In this document: positions 10,346 to 18,219 of the stretch, piece after piece
Numbering within the stretch: position 1 is the first letter of the stretch
How the letters are laid out: every line of letters starts with the position of its first letter
Assembly: GCA_019752925.1 (NCBI GenBank)
Contig: JAIELP010000004.1
Coordinates: forward strand, 248,001-312,000
DNA: 64,000 bases
Direction of reading: 5' to 3'
Source: a bacterium
GTDB lineage: Bacteria > Bdellovibrionota > Bdellovibrionia > Bdellovibrionales > Bdellovibrionaceae
Program-made: the position numbers and the translations under genes
Notes under the pieces: generated by a model
Database searches by the model: none
The model's input: the letters and a program-made list of their open reading frames with translations, nothing else
Told to the model about the DNA's origin: nothing

Positions 10346-11239
10346 CTAGTAAGAAAGTCCCAGGGTTCCGTAAACCATGGAAGTATTTTCGTTATAAATA
10401 TCTATATTTGAATCTGTACCATTTGCCTTTAGCGTAGAACCGGCATTTGAATGTCCGATCGCTGCCGAGAAATTATCGTTAATTGAGTAACCAATTTCTT
10501 CCGAAATTTCGAAAGCACTTTTTGTATTGCCTTTATAAGTCCAACGTGTTCTGTTCACAAAATCTGCGCCGACACTCCAGTCGCCGATTGAATAACCTAA
10601 ACTTAAATTCTGATTTGAAGAGTACTGATTTAGAACCGAACCATTAATATCTTCTTCATAAGCATGGAAGTTGCGTCCGGCACTTATACCAACCGCTACT
10701 GAAAATCCTTCAGTAGCCGGAGTTAATGCAAAGCCGATTTTACCGCTCAAAGATGTTTGCAACTGATCTTTTTTAACAGAAGTCTGTGAATTAGGAATTG
10801 TCGCTGTTAAAGAGTAAGTAATGCGACCATTAAAGCTATCATTCATTTTCCATGTTGTAGGTTTGAATGCAAACGACAATGGAATATCGGCCCAATCACT
10901 GGCTCTTTTATCATATACATTTCTTAAATCCTGAGAGTACGCAAGTACAGTTGAGAAAGTACCAAAAGAAACTTTTAATGAAGGACTCACCATATAGTCC
11001 ATAGAATCACTACGTGAGCCATCCTGAAAATCAATCAAGCTTGAAGAGCGGGTTATGCTGGCTTTAATGTTAAAATCAGGCGTAGTTGGAGCAGCAGCTT
11101 TAGGTTTTGCCACAGCCGTGGTTGAAGTGCTGGCGGTGCTTGCTGGAGTATTAGCACTAGTCTGCGCTGTAGCCGAATTGATACTGGCTAACATTGATAC
11201 AGTAGCAGCTAATAATGTCACAAATGCGTTTATCTTCAT
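10346..11239 (-). CDS. Secreted protein, probably outer-membrane beta-barrel
   Basis: I do not recognise a named family. A signal peptide (about 1-25, ending ATAQ) leads into a 30-residue Ala/Thr/Ser/Pro-rich linker. The rest alternates polar and hydrophobic residues in strand-length runs such as SLKVSFGTFSTVLAYSQ, and ends in LGLSY, a C-terminal aromatic residue typical of outer-membrane barrels. The size (297 aa) and strand pattern would suit a barrel of perhaps 10-12 strands. The gene precedes the large metalloprotease lipoprotein with only 21 bp between them, so the two are likely co-transcribed and may share an outer-membrane location. A perfect inverted repeat lies just upstream of the start. 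Confidence 0.65.
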   Translation of the reverse strand: MKINAFVTLLAATVSMLASINSATAQTSANTPASTASTSTTAVAKPKAAAPTTPDFNIKASITRSSSLIDFQDGSRSDSMDYMVSPSLKVSFGTFSTVLAYSQDLRNVYDKRASDWADIPLSFAFKPTTWKMNDSFNGRITYSLTATIPNSQTSVKKDQLQTSLSGKIGFALTPATEGFSVAVGISAGRNFHAYEEDINGSVLNQYSSNQNLSLGYSIGDWSVGADFVNRTRWTYKGNTKSAFEISEEIGYSINDNFSAAIGHSNAGSTLKANGTDSNIDIYNENTSMVYGTLGLSY

Positions 11240-11253
11240 TTAAACCGCTTTCT

Positions 11254-11277
11254 ATGAAAGCTTTACAAAGCTTTCAT
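11254..11277. promoter_or_regulatory. Inverted repeat upstream of the barrel gene
   Basis: Perfect 10-bp arms ATGAAAGCTT and AAGCTTTCAT flank a TACA loop, 15 bp upstream of the minus-strand ATG at 11239. With no T-run it is not a terminator. It could be an operator or a 5' leader hairpin. A smaller repeat, ACGCA/TGCGT, lies at 11333-11346. Confidence 0.4.
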
Positions 11278-11380
11278 GACCCGCAAAGTACATAGCTAAG
11301 ATCGTACCAACATGAGAATGTAAACTTTGTAGACGCACATCTGCGTGATCGCACCACTATTATGTGGCAACCTTATTTTC

Positions 11381-12118
11381 ATGAGTTCAAACAAAGTAAC
11401 TATATATTGCGATGGCGCCTGTTCGGGAAACCCCGGTCCTGGGGGTTATGGAAGTATAGTTATTTATAATAATAGAGTAGTTGAGCTAGGTGAGGGGCAT
11501 CCGGCAACCACTAATAATCGTATGGAAATGTCAGCTGTCGTGGCGGCTTTAAATTATTGTACGAATCAACTATCTGGTGAAAAAATCGCAGCTATACAGG
11601 TGTTTACCGATTCAGTGTACGTTATCCGTGGTATTACCCAGTGGATTTTTGGCTGGAAGCGCCGAGGTTGGAAAAACGCTGCTAACGAAGAGGTTTCTAA
11701 TCAGGACATCTGGATAGAGCTCGATAAAACGGTTCAAAATGTTAAAAATAAGCTTAAGTGCGAAATTGAATGGAATTTTGTTAAAGGTCATTCGGGAGTG
11801 CCAGGTAATGAGCGCTGTGATGAAATTGGCGTGGCTTTTTCAAAAGATAACTATATTGATTTATACAATGGCTCCGCTGACAGTTATGTTTTCGATGTAA
11901 ATATATTACCAGAAATCAAACCCTTGCCTGAAATGAAAAAAAAGAACGAGGGACCTAGCAAGCCTGCATGGTATCTGAGTTATGTTAACGGTGTTTTAAC
12001 TAAGCATGCTTCTTGGTCAGAGTGCGAAGCTGTAGTTAAAGGTCGCCCTGCTAAATTTAAAAAAGTAACAAGTGAAGAAGAAGAAGTGGCCGTTAAAAAA
12101 TCCTGGGGAATTAACTAA
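11381..12118 (+). CDS. rnhA: Ribonuclease HI with C-terminal hybrid-binding domain
   Basis: This enzyme cuts the RNA strand of RNA-DNA hybrids. I start it at ATG 11381 (245 aa) because the RNase H fold begins at once; a GTG at 11345 would only add 12 unrelated residues, and no clear ribosome site decides the matter. Catalytic residues D11, E49, D77, H137 and D147 are all present, with the GNPGPGG loop at 17-23 and the basic protrusion GWKRRGWKNA at 91-100. After a charged linker (about 180-195), residues 197-240 read WYLSYVNGVLT, then SWSECEAVVKGRPAKFKK. This is the caulimovirus viroplasmin/RNase H1 hybrid-binding domain (PF01693 type), which in eukaryotic and Bacillus-type RNases H1 lies at the N-terminus. 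The stop overlaps the next gene's start (TAATG). Confidence 0.9.
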   Translation: MSSNKVTIYCDGACSGNPGPGGYGSIVIYNNRVVELGEGHPATTNNRMEMSAVVAALNYCTNQLSGEKIAAIQVFTDSVYVIRGITQWIFGWKRRGWKNAANEEVSNQDIWIELDKTVQNVKNKLKCEIEWNFVKGHSGVPGNERCDEIGVAFSKDNYIDLYNGSADSYVFDVNILPEIKPLPEMKKKNEGPSKPAWYLSYVNGVLTKHASWSECEAVVKGRPAKFKKVTSEEEEVAVKKSWGIN

Positions 12119-12894
12119 TGGAAGTATTTCACAAATCGGTACTGATAACAGGTGCTAATCGCGGTATAGGTTTAGCTTTTGCTGAAGCCTGCGCTAAAGA
12201 AAAAGCCTATTTAATATTAGCAATACGCAATTTTGATACGGAGCTAGTTGAAAAGCTAAAAAAATTGGGAGCGCCCACTGTTGAAGTGGTGGAATGCGAT
12301 TTAGTTTCTAAAGAGGGTGTGGCTCAACTTGTAGAGAAAATTAAAGACAAGCGTATTGATTTACTTTTTAACAACGCCGGCTTGTTAACAGGTGGATTGC
12401 TTGAAGAGCAGCCTTTAGATGATATTTACAATATGTTTCAGGTTAACGTAAATGCATTGGTTCACTTAACTCATGCCGTACTTCCGCGTATGTTGGCGCA
12501 AAAATCCGGAAAAATAATTAATCACGCCAGTGTTTCGGCCGTTATGCATTTTCCCTGCGCGACAACTTATGCTGCGTCTAAAGCAGCTGTATGGGCTTTT
12601 ACCGATTGTTTAGAGCAGGAAATTAAAGGCACAGGTGTTTCAACTTTGTGTCTTTTTACTCCCGGAATTAAAACTCGTATGTTTGATAAAATTGATGATT
12701 TATATTCTAAAAATTTTGAAACTCCTAAAGACAGCATCAGTCCTGAAACCTATGCGCAAAAAATATTAAATGCTGTAAAAAACGATCAAGTTTACTTAGA
12801 ACCTACTGGAGCTACGGGTTTTGCATTTATGATAGCTCAAAACTTTAAAAGCCTATTCAACTGGGCTGCGGCCCAGCGTTTTAAGCGTTCATAG
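12118..12894 (+). CDS. Short-chain dehydrogenase/reductase
   Basis: This is an NAD(P)-dependent oxidoreductase of the SDR family, substrate unknown. The Rossmann nucleotide site TGANRGIG is at residues 11-18, NNAG at 85-88, N110 in the helix-4 position, and the catalytic S138 with Y151-x3-K155. All four members of the N-S-Y-K set are therefore in place. Length (258 aa) is normal for a classical SDR. The start codon overlaps the rnhA stop as TAATG, so the two are translationally coupled, although no functional link is obvious. The next gene is convergent. Confidence 0.85.
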   Translation: MEVFHKSVLITGANRGIGLAFAEACAKEKAYLILAIRNFDTELVEKLKKLGAPTVEVVECDLVSKEGVAQLVEKIKDKRIDLLFNNAGLLTGGLLEEQPLDDIYNMFQVNVNALVHLTHAVLPRMLAQKSGKIINHASVSAVMHFPCATTYAASKAAVWAFTDCLEQEIKGTGVSTLCLFTPGIKTRMFDKIDDLYSKNFETPKDSISPETYAQKILNAVKNDQVYLEPTGATGFAFMIAQNFKSLFNWAAAQRFKRS

Positions 12895-12900
12895 AAAAAA

Positions 12901-12933
12901 GTAGAGCCCTGAACTTAATTCTGAGAGCTCTAC
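12901..12933 (-). terminator. Terminator of hsp20
   Basis: GTAGAGC (12901-12907) pairs with GCTCTAC (12927-12933), with further partial pairing (GAA/TTC) inside. On the minus strand the stem is followed by TTTTTT, 34 bases after the hsp20 stop codon. Confidence 0.75.
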
Positions 12934-12966
12934 CAAACCATATAGGTGCGGGGTAATCTACAGGTC

Positions 12967-13356
12967 TTATTTGATCTGTATTGGTTTTGCTGTCTTTTTT
13001 TCCATCATTGGGATTTCAACATTTAAAACTCCGTCTTCGAAAGTAGCTTCAATTTTTTCAGCATCTACACCTTCAGGTAAGCGGTAGCTTCCTTCAAACT
13101 TTCCGGTTTGTAGGCCCTTTGTTTTTTCGCCTGATAACTGAATATATCCTTCAGCAGTATCTATTTTAATATTTTCTTTGGTAACGCCAGCTAACTCCAC
13201 TGTTAAATTCCATGCGGATTTTTTTTCGTCGTATCTCATGACAGACGAAAAATTTGGCTGGGCTTGAGTTTCCGGAAATTCATTTAACCAAGTGTTACGG
13301 AAAAATGGTCTACCGAATTCTCTTTCGAAATTGTTTAATATTGCTAATGCGTTCAT
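12967..13356 (-). CDS. Small heat shock protein, Hsp20/alpha-crystallin family
   Basis: This is an ATP-independent holdase chaperone that binds unfolding proteins in the cytoplasm. A short N-terminal arm (about 1-40, with NNFEREFGRPFF) precedes an alpha-crystallin domain from about residue 42 to 118. The domain contains WNLTVELAGVTKENIKI and the conserved G-V-L-N-V-E-I end strand. The C-terminal tail has an I-x-I motif (I126-Q-I128) used for oligomer contacts. Length 129 aa is slightly short for the family. The ribosome site GGAGGAAAAAT precedes the ATG. An 18-bp perfect palindrome lies 45 bp upstream, and its own terminator follows, so it is a single-gene unit. Confidence 0.93.
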   Translation of the reverse strand: MNALAILNNFEREFGRPFFRNTWLNEFPETQAQPNFSSVMRYDEKKSAWNLTVELAGVTKENIKIDTAEGYIQLSGEKTKGLQTGKFEGSYRLPEGVDAEKIEATFEDGVLNVEIPMMEKKTAKPIQIK

Positions 13357-13400
13357 ATTTTTCCTCCAATAATAAATCGTTGATAGTGTTTATATATTTG

Positions 13401-13418
13401 GAGAAAACCGGTTTTCTC
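13401..13418. promoter_or_regulatory. Perfect 18-bp palindrome upstream of hsp20
   Basis: GAGAAAACCGGTTTTCTC is a perfect palindrome 45 bp upstream of the hsp20 ATG. It is not CIRCE. A minus-strand CTTGACA (in 13450-13470) lies further upstream and could be part of a promoter, placing the palindrome near the transcription start. An operator for a dimeric regulator is the simplest reading. Confidence 0.45.
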
Positions 13419-13479
13419 TTACAGTTTTAATTTGAGGTGGGTTTATGAACTGTCAAGGTGGTGTGGTAAAAATCAAAAA

Positions 13480-13500
13480 AAAGCCGGAAAAACCGGCTTT
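13480..13500 (-). terminator. Terminator of the lipoprotein gene
   Basis: AAAGCCGG/CCGGCTTT stem with an A5 loop. The minus strand continues with a run of T. It lies 28 bases after the stop of the minus-strand lipoprotein gene. Confidence 0.85.
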
Positions 13501-13527
13501 AAGTGAGTTGTAGGTGTAATTTGTAGT

Positions 13528-14142
13528 TTATTTGGCTTCTTGAGCTTTAAAGTTGATTTGGGCAGAGCCTACGGCGCCAGTGAAGGTTAAGATAGCATCT
13601 TTGTTATCAACTAAAGAAGTGGCCACTGGAAAGCTTACTATATAAGGATTGGACCAGCGGCTGTGGTGTGGGTACATAGACTGAACTTCAGAATAAAGTA
13701 ATTTCATTTTACTTGGTTTACCTTGATAACGCTGGCCGTTTACATCTAAATAAATTTTCCAAAGATTTTTTGAGCCCACTAAATCTGAGTGTTTGCGTTC
13801 AGGAGTGTAGAAGCTTACAAAAAACTCAGTACTTTCGGCATTTTTATTAACTCTTTTTGTGCGCTCCTCTTTGTAAGTGGCTTCATTCCACTGCGACAGG
13901 CGAGCATTGTATGAAAGTGCATAATCACTTAATTTTGTATCGAGCCAAGTGGCCTGAACAGTCAGCTTATTGTAAAAACCGTCGTAAACCTCAATTTTTT
14001 GTGTGCGATCGCTAACAGCACTTTCGTATTCAGAAATGCTAACCTCGGGAACGCCGGGTGGGGTTTTTAAACGGCTGGCGCAAGAAAAAGTTAAAGAGCT
14101 TAAAGTAACAAAAAGAAGTGTGTATTTTAATTTTGACAACAT
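13528..14142 (-). CDS. Predicted lipoprotein of unknown function
   Basis: I do not recognise this 204-residue protein. The N-terminus is a lipoprotein signal with lipobox LTFSC (cysteine near residue 21). The mature part is polar, with several aromatic residues and predicted mixed alpha/beta character, and includes LWKIYLDVNGQRYQG and a C-terminal AILTFTGAVGSAQINF strand pair. GAGG at the end of the upstream gene serves as ribosome site for the ATG at 14142, only 9 bp after that gene's stop, so it is co-transcribed with the alpha/beta hydrolase. A role at the envelope is inferred only from the signal. Confidence 0.75.
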   Translation of the reverse strand: MLSKLKYTLLFVTLSSLTFSCASRLKTPPGVPEVSISEYESAVSDRTQKIEVYDGFYNKLTVQATWLDTKLSDYALSYNARLSQWNEATYKEERTKRVNKNAESTEFFVSFYTPERKHSDLVGSKNLWKIYLDVNGQRYQGKPSKMKLLYSEVQSMYPHHSRWSNPYIVSFPVATSLVDNKDAILTFTGAVGSAQINFKAQEAK

Positions 14143-14151
14143 GATGAACCT

Positions 14152-15006
14152 CTAATTTTTAGTAAATTGTTTTAAATAATCGATAACAACTTTGAATACT
14201 TCAACGCGAACTGTGTCGTTATAAAGTTCGTGTTTGCCGCCTTCAACAATTTTTAGGCTTTTATTTGTACTTGCTAAGCCATCAAAAAATTTAAGCGCAG
14301 CTTCGCTTGAAACAACCGGATCTTTATCTGAAATGTGCATTAGTGTCGGTATATGTATATCGGCAGCTTTACTTACCACGCGTGGAAACTCTCTTTTGAA
14401 GCCCAAATAGGCTCCGGCAGAAATTCGTCCATGGCGGTAAGTGTCTTGCTCGTATTCACGGATAACATCTAAATCGCGAGTCAGCTGTTCGTTTTTAATT
14501 TCGTTACTCAAGGTTACTTTGGGTAAAATCGAATTAATAAATCCTGCGCCTTTGTCTTTCCATTCAGGCACTTCAATGGCTACGCCAAACATCGGAGAGC
14601 TTAAAATTTGCCCGGCAATATTTGTGCTGAGAACTTTCTTTTCAGCTAAAGCACAAGTTTGTACTAATCCGCCCATCGAGTGGGCCAGTAAAACAACGGG
14701 TTTTCCGTGCACTTCAAAAAGCTCTAAAGCTTTTTCCAGAAATATTTTGTAGTCTAAAACATATTCATCAAAATCTTTAGCGTATCCGCGAAGGCCTTCG
14801 GATTTTCCGTGGCCACGCATATCCCAAGCGATAAAATTCCAACCCTGTCCGTCCAGTGCATTAACTAAACGCTGATAACAATCGGAATGTTCAGCCTGCC
14901 CGTGGGTAATTAAAATTGTGCCTTTTGCGTTTTGCGCGATCCACTTTTGTAAAAAAAGTTTAGTGCCGTCGTAGCCTGTAAAAAAAGTTTCTGAACGTGT
15001 ATACAT
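14152..15006 (-). CDS. Alpha/beta hydrolase, monoacylglycerol lipase-like
   Basis: This serine hydrolase of the lysophospholipase/monoglyceride lipase group likely acts on lipid esters. The nucleophile elbow is AHSMGG with S110. D229 (in ISDKDPVV) and H259 (in EGGKHELY) complete the triad. The oxyanion HG dipeptide is at 35-36, and WDMRGHGKS (61-69) is the family's strand-4 signature. There is no signal peptide, so it is cytoplasmic. Length of 284 aa is normal. It forms a two-gene unit with the downstream lipoprotein; nadB, 54 bp upstream on the same strand, may be part of the same transcript. Confidence 0.85.
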   Translation of the reverse strand: MYTRSETFFTGYDGTKLFLQKWIAQNAKGTILITHGQAEHSDCYQRLVNALDGQGWNFIAWDMRGHGKSEGLRGYAKDFDEYVLDYKIFLEKALELFEVHGKPVVLLAHSMGGLVQTCALAEKKVLSTNIAGQILSSPMFGVAIEVPEWKDKGAGFINSILPKVTLSNEIKNEQLTRDLDVIREYEQDTYRHGRISAGAYLGFKREFPRVVSKAADIHIPTLMHISDKDPVVSSEAALKFFDGLASTNKSLKIVEGGKHELYNDTVRVEVFKVVIDYLKQFTKN

Positions 15007-15060
15007 ATAACAATATGGTCCAGTTAAATCGCTTTGAAGTCAAATTGAAGTCCGACGAAG

Positions 15061-16632
15061 TTAAATAATCGTATCTTGACCCTGGGCTTCGGTCTTTGGG
15101 TAATCCAGCGAGTAATGAATGCCGCGAGACTCGTGACGACGTAATGCACATTCCACCGTTAAATCTGCGACAATTGCAATATTACGGAGCTCGATAATAT
15201 CGGAATGAACTTTCATGTTGGAATAATATTCTTTTACTTCAGATTTGATATTTTTTAAGCGGTGCTGAGCACGCTCAAGTCTTTTAGTTGAACGTACAAT
15301 ACCTACGTAATTCCACATAAGACGACGGATTTCTTCCCACATGTGTGAAATAACAATCATTTCATCCGAATCTGTATTTTCTGGTTTGGCCCAAGGTTTT
15401 GGTTCGGTTGAAATGGTCGTTTTGCTTTCTATTTCGCTCCAATTTTTTAATAAAAAATCAGCGCAATTGTGAGCCATGGTCAGGCATTCTAAAAGCGAAT
15501 TTGAGGCTAGGCGATTAGCGCCATGAAACCCTGTGCAGGCGGTTTCGCCAATGGCAAATAAGCCAAGTAAATCTGTTTGTCCATTGATATCAGCAACCAC
15601 TCCGCCACACAGGTAATGTGCAGCCGGTACAACCGGAATGGGTTGTTTAGACATATCAATTCCAAACTCAAGGCATTTTGCAAAAATGTGCGGGAAATGT
15701 GATTTTAAAAAATCTACAGGTTTGTGAGTGATATCTAAATACACACAAGGTTCGCCGCTTTTTTTCATTTCAGCATCTATTCCGCGGGCCACAATGTCGC
15801 GCGGAGCGAGTGATCCAAGTGCATGATGCTTTTTCATAAAAGCTTCGCCTTGCGAGTTAATAAGTTCTCCGCCTTCACCGCGAATAGCTTCCGTAATTAA
15901 AAAGTTACGCGAGTCTTTGTGATATAAACAGGTGGGGTGAAACTGCATAAACTCAAGGTTGGCAACGCGCGCACCGGCACGATGAGCCATCGCAATTCCA
16001 TCGCCAGTGGCTCCACTCCAGTTAGAAGTGTACAAATAAACTTTTCCGGCTCCGCCTGTTGCAAGAACGGTGGCTTTAGCTTTTATAACTTTAACTTCGC
16101 CGGTGGTTTTATCCAGAGCGTATACTCCGGCTATACTGGTTGGGCCGGTAAGAGTGGGATCAATTTTTTTATTAACAAGTAAGTCGATGGCAAAGTAATT
16201 TTCAAGAATTTGAATATTCTGATTTTTTTGTACTTGGAGCCAAAGCTTTTTATGAATTTCCGCACCGGTTTGATCTTCATGATGAAGGATTCGCCTAAAA
16301 GAGTGGCCTCCTTCGCGGGTTAAATCTTCATCAAACTGGACCCCCCAATTTAATAAATCTTTAATTCTTTCAGGTGCTTGCTCAATAAAATTATGCACCG
16401 CTTCATGGCGACAAAGGCCTGCTCCGGCGGTTAGGGTGTCTTCGATATGGCTGCTAAAGGTATCGGTTTTGTCGGTAACGGCAGCAATTCCACCTTGAGC
16501 CATGGCGCTGTTTGTAGAGGGAACTTTATCTTTTGTTAAGATTAAAACCTGTTTTGTATTGGCAATTTTTAAGGCGTGCGCAAGAGCTGCTGTGCCCGAG
16601 CCGATAATAACAACATCAGTTTCTTTTTTCAT
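15061..16632 (-). CDS. nadB: L-aspartate oxidase
   Basis: This FAD enzyme oxidises L-aspartate to iminoaspartate, the first step of de novo NAD synthesis. The dinucleotide-binding GSGTAALAHA is at residues 12-21, and the STNSAMAQGGIAAV stretch after it is characteristic of NadB. GGAGKVY, EFMQFHPT, TEAIRGEGG and HYLCGGV follow in family order, ending with a helical C-terminal domain (LRRHESRGIHY). Length of 523 aa is normal. NadA and NadC are not in the window. The gene is divergent from the gene at 16750. Confidence 0.95.
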   Translation of the reverse strand: MKKETDVVIIGSGTAALAHALKIANTKQVLILTKDKVPSTNSAMAQGGIAAVTDKTDTFSSHIEDTLTAGAGLCRHEAVHNFIEQAPERIKDLLNWGVQFDEDLTREGGHSFRRILHHEDQTGAEIHKKLWLQVQKNQNIQILENYFAIDLLVNKKIDPTLTGPTSIAGVYALDKTTGEVKVIKAKATVLATGGAGKVYLYTSNWSGATGDGIAMAHRAGARVANLEFMQFHPTCLYHKDSRNFLITEAIRGEGGELINSQGEAFMKKHHALGSLAPRDIVARGIDAEMKKSGEPCVYLDITHKPVDFLKSHFPHIFAKCLEFGIDMSKQPIPVVPAAHYLCGGVVADINGQTDLLGLFAIGETACTGFHGANRLASNSLLECLTMAHNCADFLLKNWSEIESKTTISTEPKPWAKPENTDSDEMIVISHMWEEIRRLMWNYVGIVRSTKRLERAQHRLKNIKSEVKEYYSNMKVHSDIIELRNIAIVADLTVECALRRHESRGIHYSLDYPKTEAQGQDTII

Positions 16633-16713
16633 AGTCTAGTTCCTATCTCAAAAGTGTGATCAAAATAGAGGTAAAAAATGAATTTGTCCAAAGCAAAATT
16701 TAATAAGTAAGTA

Positions 16714-16743
16714 TTGATTCGCGGCTGAAATCGCGACTACAAT
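16714..16743 (+). promoter_or_regulatory. Candidate sigma-70-type promoter of the long plus-strand gene run
   Basis: TTGATT (16714-16719) and TACAAT (16738-16743) are 18 bp apart. A small inverted repeat TCGCG/CGCGA (16719-16723 and 16732-16736) fills the spacer. A transcript would begin near 16750, almost at the GTG start, leaving little or no leader. Confidence 0.45.
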
Positions 16744-16749
16744 ATAAGA

Positions 16750-18219
16750 GTGAATAAAGCAGGGATGCAGTCATCAAATAAGACAGGACTTGTCTTAAAA
16801 ATTTCAGTGGTTCTTTTTATCTTATTAGCCACCGTGGTGTATAAGCTCAATGACTATTTTAAAAACGAAAAACTGTATTCAATGCAGACTCAACTTCGTA
16901 GTAAAGTGGTTGCAACCAAAACAACTGTATCCAGCCAGTTAGCTCAGCTTAAAAATACTCTTTCCAGCTATGAAGCCGAATTGAACGACTCTAATATCAA
17001 CTGGGTGCAATTAGATCCATTTTTTGCGATTGCACGCTTAGATAGAGTAAATCAAAGCTTGCGTGTAAACCAAATGTTGGTTCGCTCAAATACTCCAGCT
17101 GACAGATGGAATGCGGCTTACCTAGAAAAAGCCCTCAGTATTAATAAATCCCGTAAGACGGATCCTATTCTTGCGCAGCTTTTCACTGATAAAGCAGGAA
17201 CTAAATATTTAATTATCAGATTTAAAACATCCAGCGCTAGAGAGCTTGCTGTTGTAGGTGACGCCGATTACTTTCAGAAATTTTTTGATCTAGAAAGAGG
17301 CGGCGAAGGCACAGCACTTTTGGCCACAACAGAAAACATGTTGGCAGCTCACTCTGAGGGCGACTACATTGCCACCTTAACTGAAGAAATGAAATTTTCG
17401 GCAAAAAAATATCTTTTTGAAAAAGAAGAAATCATCGGTACTAACCTGATTGCCATGAATTATATTTTGAAGAAAAAAATTGCTTCGGGGTTTGTTGTTC
17501 CTTGGTCAATTATTGGTGTGGTGGCGGGTTTTGGCTGTATTCTGATCGCAGTATTGTTTTACTCACTTGATCCGATTGAAAAACGTGTTGAGCGTTATAA
17601 AAAGCAAGAGCGCGATCAGATTTATAAAGACACAGTTGGCGGCTTAGTTAATAAGGCAGGGTTTGGCTCAGTTCCAGCTCCTGTGCTAACAAAGGGTATT
17701 GGATCAGTACCGACTAAACCATTTGTTTCGCAGCCGGCAACTCCTGCGCCTGCTCAGGTTAAAAAAGAAGTGCCGGCTCCTGAAGTGTCGGCACAAACGG
17801 TGGCTGAAAAACAAGAATTACCTAAAAACTTTTTTGATATCTCAAATCAAATGGGATCTAACAGTGAGGGCGGCGTGAATACACAGATAGTTGAAGTTAA
17901 CGAAGATACAAAAACTGTTTCAACGCAAATTCTTGCTGAAGAGAAAACACACGCTAATTTAGATGCATCGGACTTCATCTCTTTACCTGAAGATAAAATT
18001 GATCTTTCTGACATTGAGAAAGCTTTGGCATTAGATGATTTCGACAGCGAAGAGCAAGGTATTGAGTTGGCCGCTGAGCTAGAAAAAAATCTAACTCCTC
18101 AAAAAATCAGCGTTTCGACGGCAGGCGCCCCGATTGAAAAGCCGCAGTTTGTATTAGAGCGTAAGACATTTAAAGTTGATGAAATTAAAATAAACGTAAG
18201 ACGACCAGAAAAAGCATGA
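16750..18219 (+). CDS. Two-TM membrane protein with extracytoplasmic domain and long cytoplasmic tail
   Basis: I do not recognise a family. One membrane segment lies at about residues 13-31 and a second at about 246-272, enclosing a periplasmic domain of about 210 residues, an architecture like sensor proteins. After the second segment comes a short charged helix (EKRVERYKKQERDQIYK). It is followed by a 200-residue Pro/Ala- and then Glu/Asp-rich tail that looks disordered, ending in a basic stretch. No kinase, HAMP or methyl-accepting signature is visible. The start is either GTG 16750 or ATG 16765; neither has a well-spaced ribosome site. The stop overlaps the next gene's ATG (ATGA), so it is coupled to the degenerate GGDEF protein and may signal to it. 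Confidence 0.7.
   Translation: MNKAGMQSSNKTGLVLKISVVLFILLATVVYKLNDYFKNEKLYSMQTQLRSKVVATKTTVSSQLAQLKNTLSSYEAELNDSNINWVQLDPFFAIARLDRVNQSLRVNQMLVRSNTPADRWNAAYLEKALSINKSRKTDPILAQLFTDKAGTKYLIIRFKTSSARELAVVGDADYFQKFFDLERGGEGTALLATTENMLAAHSEGDYIATLTEEMKFSAKKYLFEKEEIIGTNLIAMNYILKKKIASGFVVPWSIIGVVAGFGCILIAVLFYSLDPIEKRVERYKKQERDQIYKDTVGGLVNKAGFGSVPAPVLTKGIGSVPTKPFVSQPATPAPAQVKKEVPAPEVSAQTVAEKQELPKNFFDISNQMGSNSEGGVNTQIVEVNEDTKTVSTQILAEEKTHANLDASDFISLPEDKIDLSDIEKALALDDFDSEEQGIELAAELEKNLTPQKISVSTAGAPIEKPQFVLERKTFKVDEIKINVRRPEKA

Noticed and set aside
14441-14752. 103-residue plus-strand open frame inside the hydrolase gene
   Set aside because: Shadow of a gene with intact catalytic motifs on the other strand.
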